Assembly (NCBI RefSeq): GCF_000378145.1
Contig: NZ_KB899287.1
Coordinates: 62,001 to 126,000 of the forward strand
DNA length: 64,000 bases
From: Saccharibacillus kuerlensis DSM 22868
GTDB lineage: Bacteria; Bacillota; Bacilli; Paenibacillales; Paenibacillaceae
Direction: 5' to 3'
Positions 27,140 through 36,906 of the stretch are shown here, piece by piece; position 1 is the stretch's first letter; every line of letters begins with the position of its first letter. The notes below the pieces were generated by a model, which saw nothing but the letters and a program-made list of their open reading frames with translations, searched no databases and was not told where the DNA came from. A program made the translations under genes and the position numbers.

Positions 27140-27766
27140 ATGCAGGATCTAACCGCTCTTATCCAAAACCGCCATTCCGCAATCAAATTCATTCCCAATA
27201 CACCGATTTCCCGCAGCGAACTGAAAGAGATGTTCGAACTGGTCAAACTCGCTCCTTCGGCGTTCAATCTGCAGCATACGCATTATACCGTCGCTGTCGA
27301 CGAAGAGGTCAAAGAAAAGATATATGAAGCTTCCGGCGGCCAATATAAAGTTAAGCTTGCTTCTGCGGTCATTGCCGTATTTGGCGATACCCAAGCGTAT
27401 ACCCATATTGCCGAAATGAACGAAGGCTTCCTCTCACTCGGCATCATCGATCGTTCGGAGTTTGAGATGACGGTACGCAGCGTCACTGAATTTTACGAAA
27501 TTCGCGGCAGCAATTTTCAGCGGGAGGAAGCGATCCGCAATGCCAGCCTATCTGCTATGATGTTCATGCTGATCGCCAAAGATAAAGGCTGGGACACCTG
27601 CCCTATGATCGGCTTTGACCCGGAAGCCGTCCGTGCAGCGGTAGGCGCTCCCGATCATATGACTCCCGTCATGCTGATTGCGATCGGCAAGGAGGAACCA
27701 TCCCGGCTTCGTCCGAGAGGCTACCGCAAGCCGGTATCCGAATTTGTGACGTTTGACCGTTTCTAA
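27140..27766 (+). CDS. Nitroreductase-family protein (YodC-like)
   Basis: A 208-aa FMN-dependent NAD(P)H oxidoreductase. The family N-terminus is clear (LIQNRHSAIKF, then KLAPSAFNLQHTHYTV near residues 37-52), as are NASLSAMMFMLIAKDKGWDTCPM near residue 137 and the MLIAIGK strand. It resembles the putative nitroreductase YodC of B. subtilis. The start is the ATG with AGGTG upstream; a GTG three codons earlier is less likely. One of three nitroreductase-fold genes in the window. Single-gene unit closed by a strong terminator. Confidence 0.88.
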   Translation: MQDLTALIQNRHSAIKFIPNTPISRSELKEMFELVKLAPSAFNLQHTHYTVAVDEEVKEKIYEASGGQYKVKLASAVIAVFGDTQAYTHIAEMNEGFLSLGIIDRSEFEMTVRSVTEFYEIRGSNFQREEAIRNASLSAMMFMLIAKDKGWDTCPMIGFDPEAVRAAVGAPDHMTPVMLIAIGKEEPSRLRPRGYRKPVSEFVTFDRF

Positions 27767-27889
27767 GAAAAATATTGTCTTCAACTACCAGGCTATGTTT
27801 TCGAAAAGCAAAACAAAATTTTCGCATCATAAATTCCGCCCTCAACCAAACTCAAAGCTGCCCTACAATAGAACCAGTCATTAAAACTA

Positions 27890-27938
27890 AAAAAACCGTT
27901 TCTGCAGAAATAAGACATTCTGCAGAAACGGTTTTTTT
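27890..27938. terminator. Bidirectional intrinsic terminator
   Basis: Arms AAACCGTTTCTGCAGA and TCTGCAGAAACGGTTT with runs of A and T at the ends. It closes the nitroreductase gene (plus) and the lmrA-lmrB operon (minus). Confidence 0.93.
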
Positions 27939-27978
27939 GTTTATCAGATTTTATTCATACTGACATCCCAGCCTACAA

Positions 27979-29472
27979 TTAATGCGGTAGTCTTTCGGCT
28001 TGAGCTTCGCCTTTCTGATGCCCTACGTTGACCCGCTTAATGAAGAAGGATACAACGAGTCCAACCAGTGCGATAATTGCGCCAAACCGGAATACGTGGC
28101 TGACGCCATGCGTTAATGCTTCAGAAGCGAACAACGGAGATGTCGGATCGCCGTCGAAAGATATAATTCCCGAGTTCATCAAACTGATTGCAAGCGCGGT
28201 ACCGATCGCACCGGCTACCTGCTGCAGTGTGTTCATGATCGCCGTACCGTCGGGATAGTACTCAGGCGGCAGTTGGTTCAGACCGTTCGTCTGAGCCGGC
28301 ATCATGACCATGGAAATCCCGATCATCAAGCAGGCGTGAAGGGCGATAACGAAGCCAATCGACGAAGCCGTCGTAACGCTCGAGAAGAACCACAGAGAGG
28401 CCGCAGCGATCACAAGTCCGATTGGAACGAGCCATTTCGGTCCGAAACGGTCAAACAAACGACCGGTTACAAGTGACATGGCTCCGTTAATCAAACCACC
28501 TGGCAGCATAATCAATCCGGTAGCAAGAACGCTGACGACAAGCCCTCTTTGCAGATAAACCGGAAGCAGAACGAGCGAAGACAGAATGATCATCATGGCC
28601 AGGAATACCATCAGCAGGCCAATGGTGAACATTCGGAATTTGAATACCCGCAGATTGATCATCGGCTTCTCCATTTTCATTTGTCTCCAGCTGAACAAGA
28701 TCAATGCAATGACACCAACGATCAACGAAACGATAACGACCGGATTTTCCCAGCCACCGCCCGCTTCTCCTGCTCCCTCGCCGGCACTGCTGAATCCGAA
28801 AACAATTCCGCCGAAACCGAGTGTCGACAGCAGAATCGACAGCACATCGATCTTGGGCTTGCTGACTTCCGATACGTTCTGCATATACTTTATTCCAAAG
28901 CCCAAAGCGAACAGCAGGAACGGCAGACTGATCCAGAAAATCCAGTTCCAGCTCAAGTGCTCAACGATCAATCCGGCAATTGTCGGTCCGATTGCCGGAG
29001 CACTCATCATGACAAGACCGATCAAGCCCATAGCCGAACCGCGGCGTTCCGGTGGGATCACGACAAGAATCGTATTGAACATCAGCGGAATAAGCAGTGC
29101 CGTCCCGACAGCTTGAATGATTCGGCCTACGAGCAGCACAATAAATGTAGGCGCAATCGCCGCAATGAATGTACCCGAACTGATAAATACAAGAGCCGCG
29201 ATAAACAGCTGCCTCGTTGTAAAACGCTGGAGCAGCAGTCCCGAAACCGGAACCAGAATACCAAGTACGAGCAGATAACCGGTCGTCAGCCATTGGATTG
29301 TGGCATACGAAACGTTCAAATCTTCTGTCAGCTGAGTCAGCGCAACGTTCAGCGCCGTTTCACTGAACATTCCGATAAATCCGCTGAGCAGCAGAGCAAT
29401 CATAATCGGCATGACTTTGATCGCTTTGCCATCCAATCCTGATCGTGTTTTTCCTTGTGCGGTAACTTCCAC
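27979..29472 (-). CDS. lmrB: DHA2-family MFS multidrug exporter (LmrB-like)
   Basis: A 497-aa proton-coupled drug exporter with about 14 membrane helices. Hallmarks are the IQWLTTGYLLVLGILVPVSG motif near residue 58 (DHA2 signature), a motif-A-like GRLFDRFGPKWLV near residue 340, and the IPPERRGSAMGLIGL loop near 140. The start is GTG with AGGAGG eight bases upstream. It lies directly downstream of a TetR-type gene of the LmrA/YxaF group, the same order as lmrA-lmrB of B. subtilis, where LmrB confers lincomycin and puromycin resistance. Substrate here is inferred from that parallel. Confidence 0.85.
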   Translation of the reverse strand: MEVTAQGKTRSGLDGKAIKVMPIMIALLLSGFIGMFSETALNVALTQLTEDLNVSYATIQWLTTGYLLVLGILVPVSGLLLQRFTTRQLFIAALVFISSGTFIAAIAPTFIVLLVGRIIQAVGTALLIPLMFNTILVVIPPERRGSAMGLIGLVMMSAPAIGPTIAGLIVEHLSWNWIFWISLPFLLFALGFGIKYMQNVSEVSKPKIDVLSILLSTLGFGGIVFGFSSAGEGAGEAGGGWENPVVIVSLIVGVIALILFSWRQMKMEKPMINLRVFKFRMFTIGLLMVFLAMMIILSSLVLLPVYLQRGLVVSVLATGLIMLPGGLINGAMSLVTGRLFDRFGPKWLVPIGLVIAAASLWFFSSVTTASSIGFVIALHACLMIGISMVMMPAQTNGLNQLPPEYYPDGTAIMNTLQQVAGAIGTALAISLMNSGIISFDGDPTSPLFASEALTHGVSHVFRFGAIIALVGLVVSFFIKRVNVGHQKGEAQAERLPH

Positions 29473-29539
29473 TCTTATTGCCTCCTATAAAACTTGCTAA
29501 GTATTTTATATCAAAGCATCCCTTGTCCGCCCACAGCGG

Positions 29540-30124
29540 TTATTGACGGGAATGCTGTTTGATCAAATCCGGAATATACTTGGCTGCCGTTAACAACGGC
29601 GTCGCATCTCGCGTTGTGGTAGCCACCATCAAGGTGCCTTCCATCATCGTAATCAGCATAAGGGCAAGATCTTCTGCCGTTTTGCGTGCCGCACCATCCT
29701 CTTCAAGTTTGTCGGCCAATACCATCTGCCAACTGCGGAATACGTCTGTACAGGCTTCCCGAAGCGAATGGCTCACACACGAAGTCTCGACAGCAGCCCA
29801 GAAACTGAATGGCATAAAACCTCCAAACTTTTGCCTCTCCATTTCTTCCGCCAACTCGGTCATCATAATCGGCAGCGACTCGGCTGCGGTTGACTGATCG
29901 TTCAGTTTGCTCCAGAACGTATTGGCCACTTCTTTGCCGATGCGCTGAATACATTCCAATGCCAGTTCCTCCTTGCCTCCCTGGAAGTGATAATAAAGGG
30001 AGCCTTTCGGCGCTTCGCTTTCCTTAATGATCTGATTCAACCCGGTGGCATGATAACCCTGTGTAAAAAAGAGTCGGCCTGCCGTCTCTAAAATGGTATC
30101 CCGGGTATTTTTTTTTGCGGACAA
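29540..30124 (-). CDS. lmrA: TetR-family repressor of the LmrA/YxaF type
   Basis: A 194-aa repressor. The N-terminal TetR helix-turn-helix has FFTQGYHATGLNQIIKESEAPKGSLYYHF-like sequence (residues 18-48), the pattern of LmrA and YxaF, followed by the ligand-binding helical domain. The start is TTG (SAKKNTRD) with GGGGGTG five bases upstream; reading further upstream would run through the operator. A match to the LmrA/YxaF operator sits just before it, so it should repress itself and the downstream exporter gene. In Bacillus, flavonoids release these repressors; whether this holds here is unknown. Confidence 0.85.
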   Translation of the reverse strand: MSAKKNTRDTILETAGRLFFTQGYHATGLNQIIKESEAPKGSLYYHFQGGKEELALECIQRIGKEVANTFWSKLNDQSTAAESLPIMMTELAEEMERQKFGGFMPFSFWAAVETSCVSHSLREACTDVFRSWQMVLADKLEEDGAARKTAEDLALMLITMMEGTLMVATTTRDATPLLTAAKYIPDLIKQHSRQ

Positions 30125-30140
30125 TCTATCACCCCCGAAA

Positions 30141-30158
30141 ATTATAACGATTGGTCTA
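30141..30158. promoter_or_regulatory. LmrA/YxaF-type operator upstream of lmrA-lmrB
   Basis: ATTATAACGATTGGTCTA matches the LmrA/YxaF box as I recall it (AWTATAtagaNYGgTCTA) at all positions except two weakly conserved ones. On the minus strand its left part is TATAAT, the probable -10 of the operon, 17 bases before the TTG start, so repressor binding would cover the promoter. Confidence 0.65.
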
Positions 30159-30311
30159 TATAAATAAAGCAAAAAAAATCAAGAAAGTCAATTGCATTTT
30201 CAGAAATTTTACATAATGAAAACGAACAGCGCTTAATTTTCAAGCGCTGTTCGCAAAAATCAACTTTATGTTTAACTGTTCTTACATTTGTTTTAGTACG
30301 AGTTTCTGGGT

Positions 30312-32129
30312 TCAGCCGGCCGTTTCTTCCTCGAACAATTCGCAGAGTTCGTCAATAAGCGATCCGACATATTCGACCGCACTTCGAATTGTTGCCGGAT
30401 CGGACATATCAACGCCTGCCATCCGGGCTAACTCAAGCGGTGTTTGGGAACCGCCTGCTTTGAGCGTATCCAACCAGCGATCAATGGCAGGCTGCCCTTC
30501 TTCGCGGATAATTTGCATCATTGCCGTCGACAAGGTGAGTCCTGCCGAATAGGTATATGGATACAACCCCATATAGTAGTGAGGCTGTCTCATCCAAGTG
30601 AGTTTCGCATCTTCGGTCATCTCCAGCGTATCGCCCCAGAACCCGGACAATACTTCGCCTTTTAGATCGCTCAACACTTTGGCCGTGATTGCTTCGTCGT
30701 TCATGGCACGAGAGTAAATCCGGCGCTGCAGTTCGCCTTCCAGCAGATGCGTCACGAAATTGTGATAATACGTATTCAGCAGCTGCATAATTACCCAGCG
30801 GCGCAGCCTTTTATCCTCGGAACGTGAACGTAAATGCTCGGCGAGCAGCAGTTCGTTCATCGTCGATGGTGCTTCAATGAAATAGAGCGACGGCCTGGAA
30901 TTGACCATACGCTGATAGCGCTCACTCAGCATTAGATGTCCGGCATGACCGACTTCGTGCGCCAGTGTAAAAGCGCCGCGCATATTGTCGGACCAGGACA
31001 TAAGAATGTAGGAATGAGTACCGTAAATCGACGCGCAGAAAGCCCCGGTCGATTTGCCGATATTGGTTGCATGATCGACCCATCGCTGCGTAAAGGCCGC
31101 TCCGACAATTTCTCCATATTCCTTGCCGAGCACGCTTAGTGATTCCTGTACCGTCCGGCAGGCTTCTTCATAGGTGATGGAAGGACTGTAATCCGGATCT
31201 AGCGGTGCTTTGAGATCACAGTAGTACAGGGTGTCCAGTCCGAGCAGCTTCTTCTTGAGTTCGGCGTATTTGCGCATATGCGGCGCCAGTTCGCTCTGAA
31301 TCGTATCCAGAATGGCGCTGTACATCTTTTCGGTCACCTGCTGTGGCTTCAGCAGCATCTCTGTAACGGAGTCATAACCCCGAAGACGAGACATGACGAC
31401 CTGACGCTTGACCTCCGCTGCATAAGCTTCCGCAAATGTATTGCGGTAAGCGTGAAGCCCTCGGCTGAACGAGGCGAAGGAACTGCGGCGCAGCTCGGTA
31501 TCCGCATTCATCTCGTAATCGGTCTCATATGAAGCAAATGATACCGGGTAGCTGCTGCCGTTGACTTCGACACTTTCAAACGTCATGTCAGCCAGCTTGC
31601 CCCGCAAGTATGTACGGTATGGTGCTCCATGAACTTCCGCCAAGGAAGCCAGCACTTTCTCCGTTTCCGGCGACAGACTGTGCGGTTTCCGTTCCAGCAG
31701 CAGCTTCAAGCTTCGCTCGAAGTCGGCAAGCCCCGATTCTTCCTCCAAATAACGTTCGATCGTGCCGTTTTCAAGCTCCAAAATTTCGGATTCAATAAAA
31801 GTGAATTCCGACGCCAGCTTCGTCAGTGCATCGCCGGACTTTGCCGAACGAGCTTGGTTGTCCGGATTTGTTCCATCTTCCGTCTGACGAAGATATGCAT
31901 AAGCGCCTACCTTACGTGCCCTTTGCATGATGTCTTCTTGTGCGTTCAGACATTCAAGCAGTATCGAAGCGCTCTCCCCGAGACGTCCCTTGAACTTCGT
32001 CACTTCGTTCGCGCTCTGCAGAACAAGTTCCAATTCCTTGTTCCAATCTTCTTCACTCAAAAACAAATGCTCCAAGTTCCATGTAGAAGATTCAGGTACC
32101 TCTGCACGCGTCAATACTTTGTCGCTCAT
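30312..32129 (-). CDS. pepF: Oligoendopeptidase F
   Basis: A 605-aa M3B zinc peptidase that cuts oligopeptides in the cytoplasm. The HEXXH motif is LAHEVGHAGHLM near residue 388 and the following glutamate lies in FIEAPSTMNELLLAEHL near 418. Length fits PepF (about 600). The start was placed at the ATG with GAGGAG eight bases upstream rather than at a GTG three codons earlier. Second M3 peptidase of the window. It is transcribed after a GC-rich hairpin that separates it from the endoglucanase gene. Confidence 0.94.
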   Translation of the reverse strand: MSDKVLTRAEVPESSTWNLEHLFLSEEDWNKELELVLQSANEVTKFKGRLGESASILLECLNAQEDIMQRARKVGAYAYLRQTEDGTNPDNQARSAKSGDALTKLASEFTFIESEILELENGTIERYLEEESGLADFERSLKLLLERKPHSLSPETEKVLASLAEVHGAPYRTYLRGKLADMTFESVEVNGSSYPVSFASYETDYEMNADTELRRSSFASFSRGLHAYRNTFAEAYAAEVKRQVVMSRLRGYDSVTEMLLKPQQVTEKMYSAILDTIQSELAPHMRKYAELKKKLLGLDTLYYCDLKAPLDPDYSPSITYEEACRTVQESLSVLGKEYGEIVGAAFTQRWVDHATNIGKSTGAFCASIYGTHSYILMSWSDNMRGAFTLAHEVGHAGHLMLSERYQRMVNSRPSLYFIEAPSTMNELLLAEHLRSRSEDKRLRRWVIMQLLNTYYHNFVTHLLEGELQRRIYSRAMNDEAITAKVLSDLKGEVLSGFWGDTLEMTEDAKLTWMRQPHYYMGLYPYTYSAGLTLSTAMMQIIREEGQPAIDRWLDTLKAGGSQTPLELARMAGVDMSDPATIRSAVEYVGSLIDELCELFEEETAG

Positions 32130-32157
32130 GCTCTTCACTCCTCTTCATCAAATAAAT

Positions 32158-32207
32158 AAGGCGCGGCGGCAGCGGGAATCTTGCACAGTCCGCTTGCCTC
32201 CGCGCCT
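32158..32207 (-). terminator. GC-rich hairpin after the endoglucanase gene
   Basis: A long stem, GGCGCGG with GGCA and GCGG segments pairing to CCGC, TGCC and CCGCGCC, followed on the minus strand by TTATTTATTT. Probably terminates the endoglucanase transcript. Confidence 0.6.
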
Positions 32208-32317
32208 GTCCGGCAGTTGTCCCGTCCGGGAATCCGCTTCTTTATTTTAACGCGGACACCGAATCGTTGCAAAATGCCAGAGAAGGTTAGGTTTTCCATG
32301 AAGGATGAAAGTTGTAT

Positions 32318-34210
32318 TTAAGGTTCAATACCGTAGACACGCTCACCATTAATGTACAGAACGACACGATTCCATTCACCAAATTCCGTCTGATCGGCCT
32401 TGTACGAATAATCGTTTGTTTCGTCGTAATTGCTCCAATCGGCTTTATGAATACGTGACTGAATCTCGCCGCTCTCTCCGCCCGCCGGGATGGAACCCGA
32501 AACAAAACTCAGTTCGACGTAATCGGTCGCTCCTGCAGGAGAACCGGCTGTACGGCCAAATGCCGCTTTTACATTTTTCGCACCTACTTGAGCCCAATCG
32601 CAGAAATAATTTTGCCCGCCTGCGCCTTCGTTTGTATAGTAATAACGAATTTTAACGTTTTTAAGATCTACTGACGAAGAACCGGTGTTGTGGATGTTGA
32701 AAATGGGACGCAGTGCATTATCCGAAGCATTGGTGTCCATGATTCGATACAACAGCTTCAAATCTCCACTCCCTGTCGATGGGGGTGTTACTGGTGAACC
32801 GCCGGATGCAGCCGGCTTGGCGGATACTTCCGCAGAATCGACCCCTGCACCTTTCGCATTAACGGCCCCGACCTTATAGCGATAGGTTTTACCGTTCACT
32901 GCTGTCGAATCAATGAACGATGTTTGGGTAACTCCTTTTTGCAGAATCGAATATGTTCCGCCTCCTTCCGCGCGTTTGACCATATAGGTATCCGCGCCGG
33001 AAACGGCATTCCATTTCAACGTTACTTTAGCGCTACCGGCTGCTGCCGTCAGTCCTTGGACTTGTGCGGGAAGCTGCAGCGACGGTATCGGTGTCGGGGC
33101 TGTTCCTCCCGTATTGGCCGAACCCAGCCGCATCTGTTCGCGTACGAATTTGCCTGATGCGGTTAACTGCGCTTGCGTCCAGCCTCCTGTTAGACTTGCC
33201 CCCGGAGCCAGAGCAGCCGAAGCTTCCTGCTTATCCGCCAGCGACCAGTTTGTCCAGCTGATGCCCCGATCTGCCATGAAATCGGTCCATTCCTTGGATT
33301 GTGCCAAGAACGGACCGCCGTTACCCGACGCATCACTTGTTCCCCATTCACTGACAAATACCGCCAGCCCTTTGTTCATTGCGGCATCGACCCGATCACG
33401 CAGCCATGCACCGTGCGTTCCGGCATAGAAGTGTACCGCATACAGCACATTGGATGCTTTGAGTGGAGAAGCCGCCGCATCGTGAATGTCCTGGCTCCAT
33501 GTACCTGTTCCGACGATAATCGGATTATTCGGATCTTCTGCGCGAATGGTCGCAATCACTTCTTCCGCATATGGCTTAATCTGATTCTGCCAATTCACGT
33601 TTCCGTTCGGCTCGTTGGCGATTTCATAGATGATGTTGGGTGTATCGCCATAAGTCTGAGCCATCTCTCTAAAGAAAGCTTTCGACTGCGTTTTGTACTT
33701 GTTTGGATCACCGTCCGACAAAATATGCCAGTCCACAATCACATATACGCCAAGATCAATTGCGGCATCTACTGCTTCCTTAACTTTGTTCTTCAATGCC
33801 GGATTGGAAATATAGCCGTCCGCTTCCGTATACATCGCTACCCGGAATACGTTCAATCCCCAATCGTCGCGCAGCCATTTCATGCTTTCTTTGTTCACAT
33901 AGCCACCAAACCACTGAATACCGTGCGAACTCATGCCCTTTAACTGCACAGGACTGCCTAATGCATCAGTCAGCTTTCCATTTTTCACAGACAACTGTCC
34001 ATGTGTATCTACGAAGCTGGATGCCTGAGCTGTGCTCGCCGCACGTACAGAAATTAGCGATTTTGTTCCCTGCTTTTGACTTGATTTCAATGGTGCCGAT
34101 AATTCTTTGGCAGAAACCCGATTTCCGGATCCGGCCCCAGCAGCAAGTACAGCTATAAGCAGACAAGCTAAAAGCAGGCTGAATCCCTTGATCCACAAAC
34201 GATTAGACAT
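32318..34210 (-). CDS. Secreted endoglucanase: GH5 - fibronectin III - CBM3
   Basis: A 630-aa secreted cellulase. A signal peptide (about residues 1-35) is followed by a GH5 subfamily 2-type catalytic domain (about 70-360), with the acid/base Glu in YEIANEPNG near residue 207 and the nucleophile Glu in FVSEWGTSD near 295. A fibronectin type III domain (about 385-470) and a cellulose-binding CBM3 (about 490-630, with [10 protein letters not shown] and [13 protein letters not shown]) follow. This is the architecture of Bacillus Cel5A plus an FnIII linker. GGAGGGG precedes the ATG by eight bases. It would hydrolyse beta-1,4-glucan of plant material outside the cell. Confidence 0.94.
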   Translation of the reverse strand: MSNRLWIKGFSLLLACLLIAVLAAGAGSGNRVSAKELSAPLKSSQKQGTKSLISVRAASTAQASSFVDTHGQLSVKNGKLTDALGSPVQLKGMSSHGIQWFGGYVNKESMKWLRDDWGLNVFRVAMYTEADGYISNPALKNKVKEAVDAAIDLGVYVIVDWHILSDGDPNKYKTQSKAFFREMAQTYGDTPNIIYEIANEPNGNVNWQNQIKPYAEEVIATIRAEDPNNPIIVGTGTWSQDIHDAAASPLKASNVLYAVHFYAGTHGAWLRDRVDAAMNKGLAVFVSEWGTSDASGNGGPFLAQSKEWTDFMADRGISWTNWSLADKQEASAALAPGASLTGGWTQAQLTASGKFVREQMRLGSANTGGTAPTPIPSLQLPAQVQGLTAAAGSAKVTLKWNAVSGADTYMVKRAEGGGTYSILQKGVTQTSFIDSTAVNGKTYRYKVGAVNAKGAGVDSAEVSAKPAASGGSPVTPPSTGSGDLKLLYRIMDTNASDNALRPIFNIHNTGSSSVDLKNVKIRYYYTNEGAGGQNYFCDWAQVGAKNVKAAFGRTAGSPAGATDYVELSFVSGSIPAGGESGEIQSRIHKADWSNYDETNDYSYKADQTEFGEWNRVVLYINGERVYGIEP

Positions 34211-34361
34211 TTCGTTATCCCCTCCACTACAATTCTTGAATGACTTCTCTGCCCTATTACCCATCATAATCGCCATTCCTATTAAAAAATACCATATTTT
34301 TGTAAAAATTAACTGAGGCTAAAGACTGTTTGTCGCTGGCTTAGTCTTTTTCACTTTCAAT

Positions 34362-34395
34362 TAAAAAAGCCCGATTCCCTTTGGGAACCGGACCT
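34362..34395 (-). terminator. Intrinsic terminator after niaP
   Basis: On the minus strand CCGGTTCCC and GGGAATCGG pair around AAA, with one G-T pair, followed by CTTTTTT. Confidence 0.8.
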
Positions 34396-34425
34396 TGAAA
34401 CCCATATTCTGATTTCACCTGCTAG

Positions 34426-35652
34426 TTAAGATGCTAATTCTGTACCTTTCGTCTCCTTGCCAAGGAATGCGACCGAAGCGGCGCCAATCAGGATTACCAC
34501 GCAGAACATTGTAAATATTGCGGTAATCGCAACTCCTTGAGAGATGAGCCAACCGACCAAGAATGGTGCGATAATCCCACCGATCCGACCGAACGAAGCG
34601 GCAAGTCCGGCTCCTGTTGTCCGGATGCTGGTAGGATAATGCTCCGGCGTATAAGCGTACAGGCCTCCCCAGGCTCCAAGGTTGAAGAAAGACAAGCAGA
34701 TGCCTGCCGCAATCAGTGAAGGCGTTGTCGTAGCAAGTCCGAACCAGATGGCGCTTCCTGCAGTCAGTACAAGATAGACGACTAGAACGAATTTGCGTCC
34801 GAACTTCTCGATGAAGTAAGCGGCGGTAAAATAACCCGGAAGCTGTGCAAGAGTCATAATCAGTACATACTCAAAACTTTTGATTAGACTGTAGTCCTTG
34901 TATACCATAACCTGCGGTAGCCACAGGAACATGCCATAGTAGGAGAAGACGACTGTAAACCAAAGGATCCAGAGCATGATCGATGCCCTGCGGTGTTCCG
35001 GAGCCCATACCTGAGCGAATCGTTCTTTAAGTTTCACTTTCACAATTTTGTTTTTCTGGGAAAGGAAACGAGGCGAATCGTCGATCTTTCTCCGAAGATA
35101 CAACGCATAGAAAGCCGGTAAAGCTCCGATGACAAAAGCAATACGCCAACCGGATTCAAAATTTGGAATAATGAAGTATGCAATTAGCGCGGCAGCGATC
35201 CAACCACCGGCCCAAAAACTTTCGAGCAGAACGACGGTTCTTCCCCGTTCGTTCGCGGGTACCGATTCCGATACAAGCGTGGATGCAACCGGCAGCTCTC
35301 CGCCGAGACCGAACCCGGAAACAAATCGAAGGATGCACAGCATAATAAAACCGGTTGCGACGGCAGACAGTCCGCTCGCCAGCGAGAAAATTAACAGTGT
35401 CCAGAGAAGGACCGACTTTCGTCCGAAACGATCTGCGAGAATACCGGCACAGGCTGCTCCAACCGCCATCCCTACCGAGTTGATTGCAGTCAATACGCCC
35501 AACTGCTGTGGACCCAGCGACCATTCGACCGCAAGCGCAGCAGCAACAAAAGAAATCAATGCTACATCCATCGCGTCGAACAACCAACTCATTCCTACAC
35601 TTACCAGTAAACTTCTCCGTTTCGGCTTGCTGAGTGCTTTAACATTTCCCAT
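34426..35652 (-). CDS. niaP: Niacin transporter NiaP (MFS)
   Basis: A 408-aa major facilitator with 12 membrane helices, closely resembling B. subtilis NiaP (YceI). Shared stretches include GWLFDAMDV-like start (SWLFDAMDVALISF), the motif A GILADRFGRKSV, GFGLGGELPVASTLVSE, VVFSYYGMFLWLP and SFEYVLIMTLAQLPGYF. NiaP imports nicotinic acid or nicotinamide for NAD synthesis. GGGGAG lies seven bases before the ATG. No NAD gene is adjacent. It is a single-gene unit; I could not identify a NiaR-type operator in front of it. Confidence 0.85.
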   Translation of the reverse strand: MGNVKALSKPKRRSLLVSVGMSWLFDAMDVALISFVAAALAVEWSLGPQQLGVLTAINSVGMAVGAACAGILADRFGRKSVLLWTLLIFSLASGLSAVATGFIMLCILRFVSGFGLGGELPVASTLVSESVPANERGRTVVLLESFWAGGWIAAALIAYFIIPNFESGWRIAFVIGALPAFYALYLRRKIDDSPRFLSQKNKIVKVKLKERFAQVWAPEHRRASIMLWILWFTVVFSYYGMFLWLPQVMVYKDYSLIKSFEYVLIMTLAQLPGYFTAAYFIEKFGRKFVLVVYLVLTAGSAIWFGLATTTPSLIAAGICLSFFNLGAWGGLYAYTPEHYPTSIRTTGAGLAASFGRIGGIIAPFLVGWLISQGVAITAIFTMFCVVILIGAASVAFLGKETKGTELAS

Positions 35653-36040
35653 TCACTTTCTCCCCATTTCCTCTTGTTGGGCGCGGCCCTGGGACGATGT
35701 TGTTCATCGAGACACATCGCTTCCAAGACTAGCGTAGGAAAAAACGCAAAATGTCTTTCCATCATGCAGCCATTATTTCATATTTTGAATCTGCAGTTTT
35801 TGTGAAAAATGGCTCAATGTTAGAAAAACGTATTTGTGTTTCTTTTCACGCGCGCGCCGGGATCTCATTTCGAGTCTGAATCATTCTATATCTTCCTGTT
35901 CGACATGTAAAGAAAAATTACGTCCGCATAAAAACTGCTTTCCAGCTTGCTGAGAAGAAAAGAAATACCAGAAGTTAAAATAACAAAAAACTCCGTTAGA
36001 CCCAGAAGGTCCAACGGAGTTTTCCATTTATTTGTACGAT
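35653..36040. other. Intergenic region between secreted protein gene and niaP
   Basis: Apart from the terminator at 35985-36024 I see no gene here. The part at 35740-35980 is AT-rich with scattered T and A runs and presumably contains the niaP promoter, but no convincing -35/-10 pair stands out. Confidence 0.5.
35985..36024 (-). terminator. Intrinsic terminator after the secreted protein gene
   Basis: Arms AAAACTCCGTT and AACGGAGTTTT with a 15-base loop, 17 bases past the stop codon on the minus strand. Confidence 0.85.
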
Positions 36041-36607
36041 TTATGGGATATACTGCTGCACAATTTTTACAATAACGCCGTCCTTAACTGTAATGTGGTA
36101 AGGGAAAGCACTCAAGTCAAGCAGTCCGAGCGGGTTATTGTACTGAGCTTCGAATTTATCCAAAGTAATCAGTTCATCCCAATTGATTTCCATGTCTTCG
36201 TAGTTGCCTGTACGATCGTAAAGCTGCATCAGCACTTCTGCATTCGGTGCAGTCTCCATCGTAACTTCGCTAATATCTTCGTTTACGATGTAGTAGCCGT
36301 CCGGAGCTCCGCCGATTTCTTCAGCTGCATCCGGATTTTCTTCCAAGAACAATTTGTCGGCTTCTTCGCCGGTGTACCAATCAATGCGATCCGTTTCAAG
36401 CTGTAGAGCGCCTGTATCATTCTTTTCAACCGAGTTGATAAAGATCGTATATGTTTGTTCCGTCGAAGTTTCTTTAGTCGTATCGGACGCTTGTTCTGCG
36501 GGAGCGGCTGAGGCTGGAGTCAAAACGTTGGAAGCCGGAGCATATCCGAATCCAATCATTATGGCGAGAAGTCCCGTACCGATCATGCTGAGTGTTGTTT
36601 TTTTCAT
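36041..36607 (-). CDS. Putative secreted protein, uncharacterised
   Basis: A 188-aa protein with a signal peptide (KKTTLSMIGTGLLAIMIGFGYA, cleavage probably after ASA near residue 35), a short Thr/Glu-rich linker and a folded acidic domain. The domain starts with a strand pattern TYTIFINSVEKND and contains IDWYTGEEADKLFLEEN and DGYYIVNED, ending HITVKDGVIVKIVQQYIP. Repeated mention of residues with carboxylate side chains and the C-terminal strand pair resemble small exported domains found in Paenibacillus, but I cannot name a family. GGGGAG seven bases before the ATG decides the start. Confidence 0.75.
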   Translation of the reverse strand: MKKTTLSMIGTGLLAIMIGFGYAPASNVLTPASAAPAEQASDTTKETSTEQTYTIFINSVEKNDTGALQLETDRIDWYTGEEADKLFLEENPDAAEEIGGAPDGYYIVNEDISEVTMETAPNAEVLMQLYDRTGNYEDMEINWDELITLDKFEAQYNNPLGLLDLSAFPYHITVKDGVIVKIVQQYIP

Positions 36608-36831
36608 AGTTGCTCTCCCCTTTCGAAGGTCCCTGTTGTGCAAGTTGTAGGTATTTCTTATTACCCGAAAGCTTGCTTGCACAAACCGATTTTGCAAATT
36701 TCCTTTATATTTTCATTATAGGACCTGGTGTCAAAGAAAGAGTGTCGATTCGATAAAGAAGTTCTTACAAATTCGACTCTTTTGAAAGGAAATGCGAGGA
36801 AAAGGAGAAGACTATGCTTAGATTTCGACAT

Positions 36832-36864
36832 AAAAAAGAACGAAGCGAAAATCGCTCCGTTCTT
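36832..36864 (-). terminator. Intrinsic terminator after the nitroreductase gene
   Basis: On the minus strand AAGAACG and CGTTCTT arms with an inner GCGA/TCGC stem, followed by TTTTTT. Confidence 0.8.
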
Positions 36865-36906
36865 GAGCAAATGCAGTCGTCCTTTTGCCCTTGAATATTC
36901 TATAGA

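Noticed and set aside
28549-29442. A 297-codon frame opposite lmrB, very rich in Gln, Asn, Arg and His
   Set aside because: The composition is the complement of membrane-helix codons; a typical antisense artefact.
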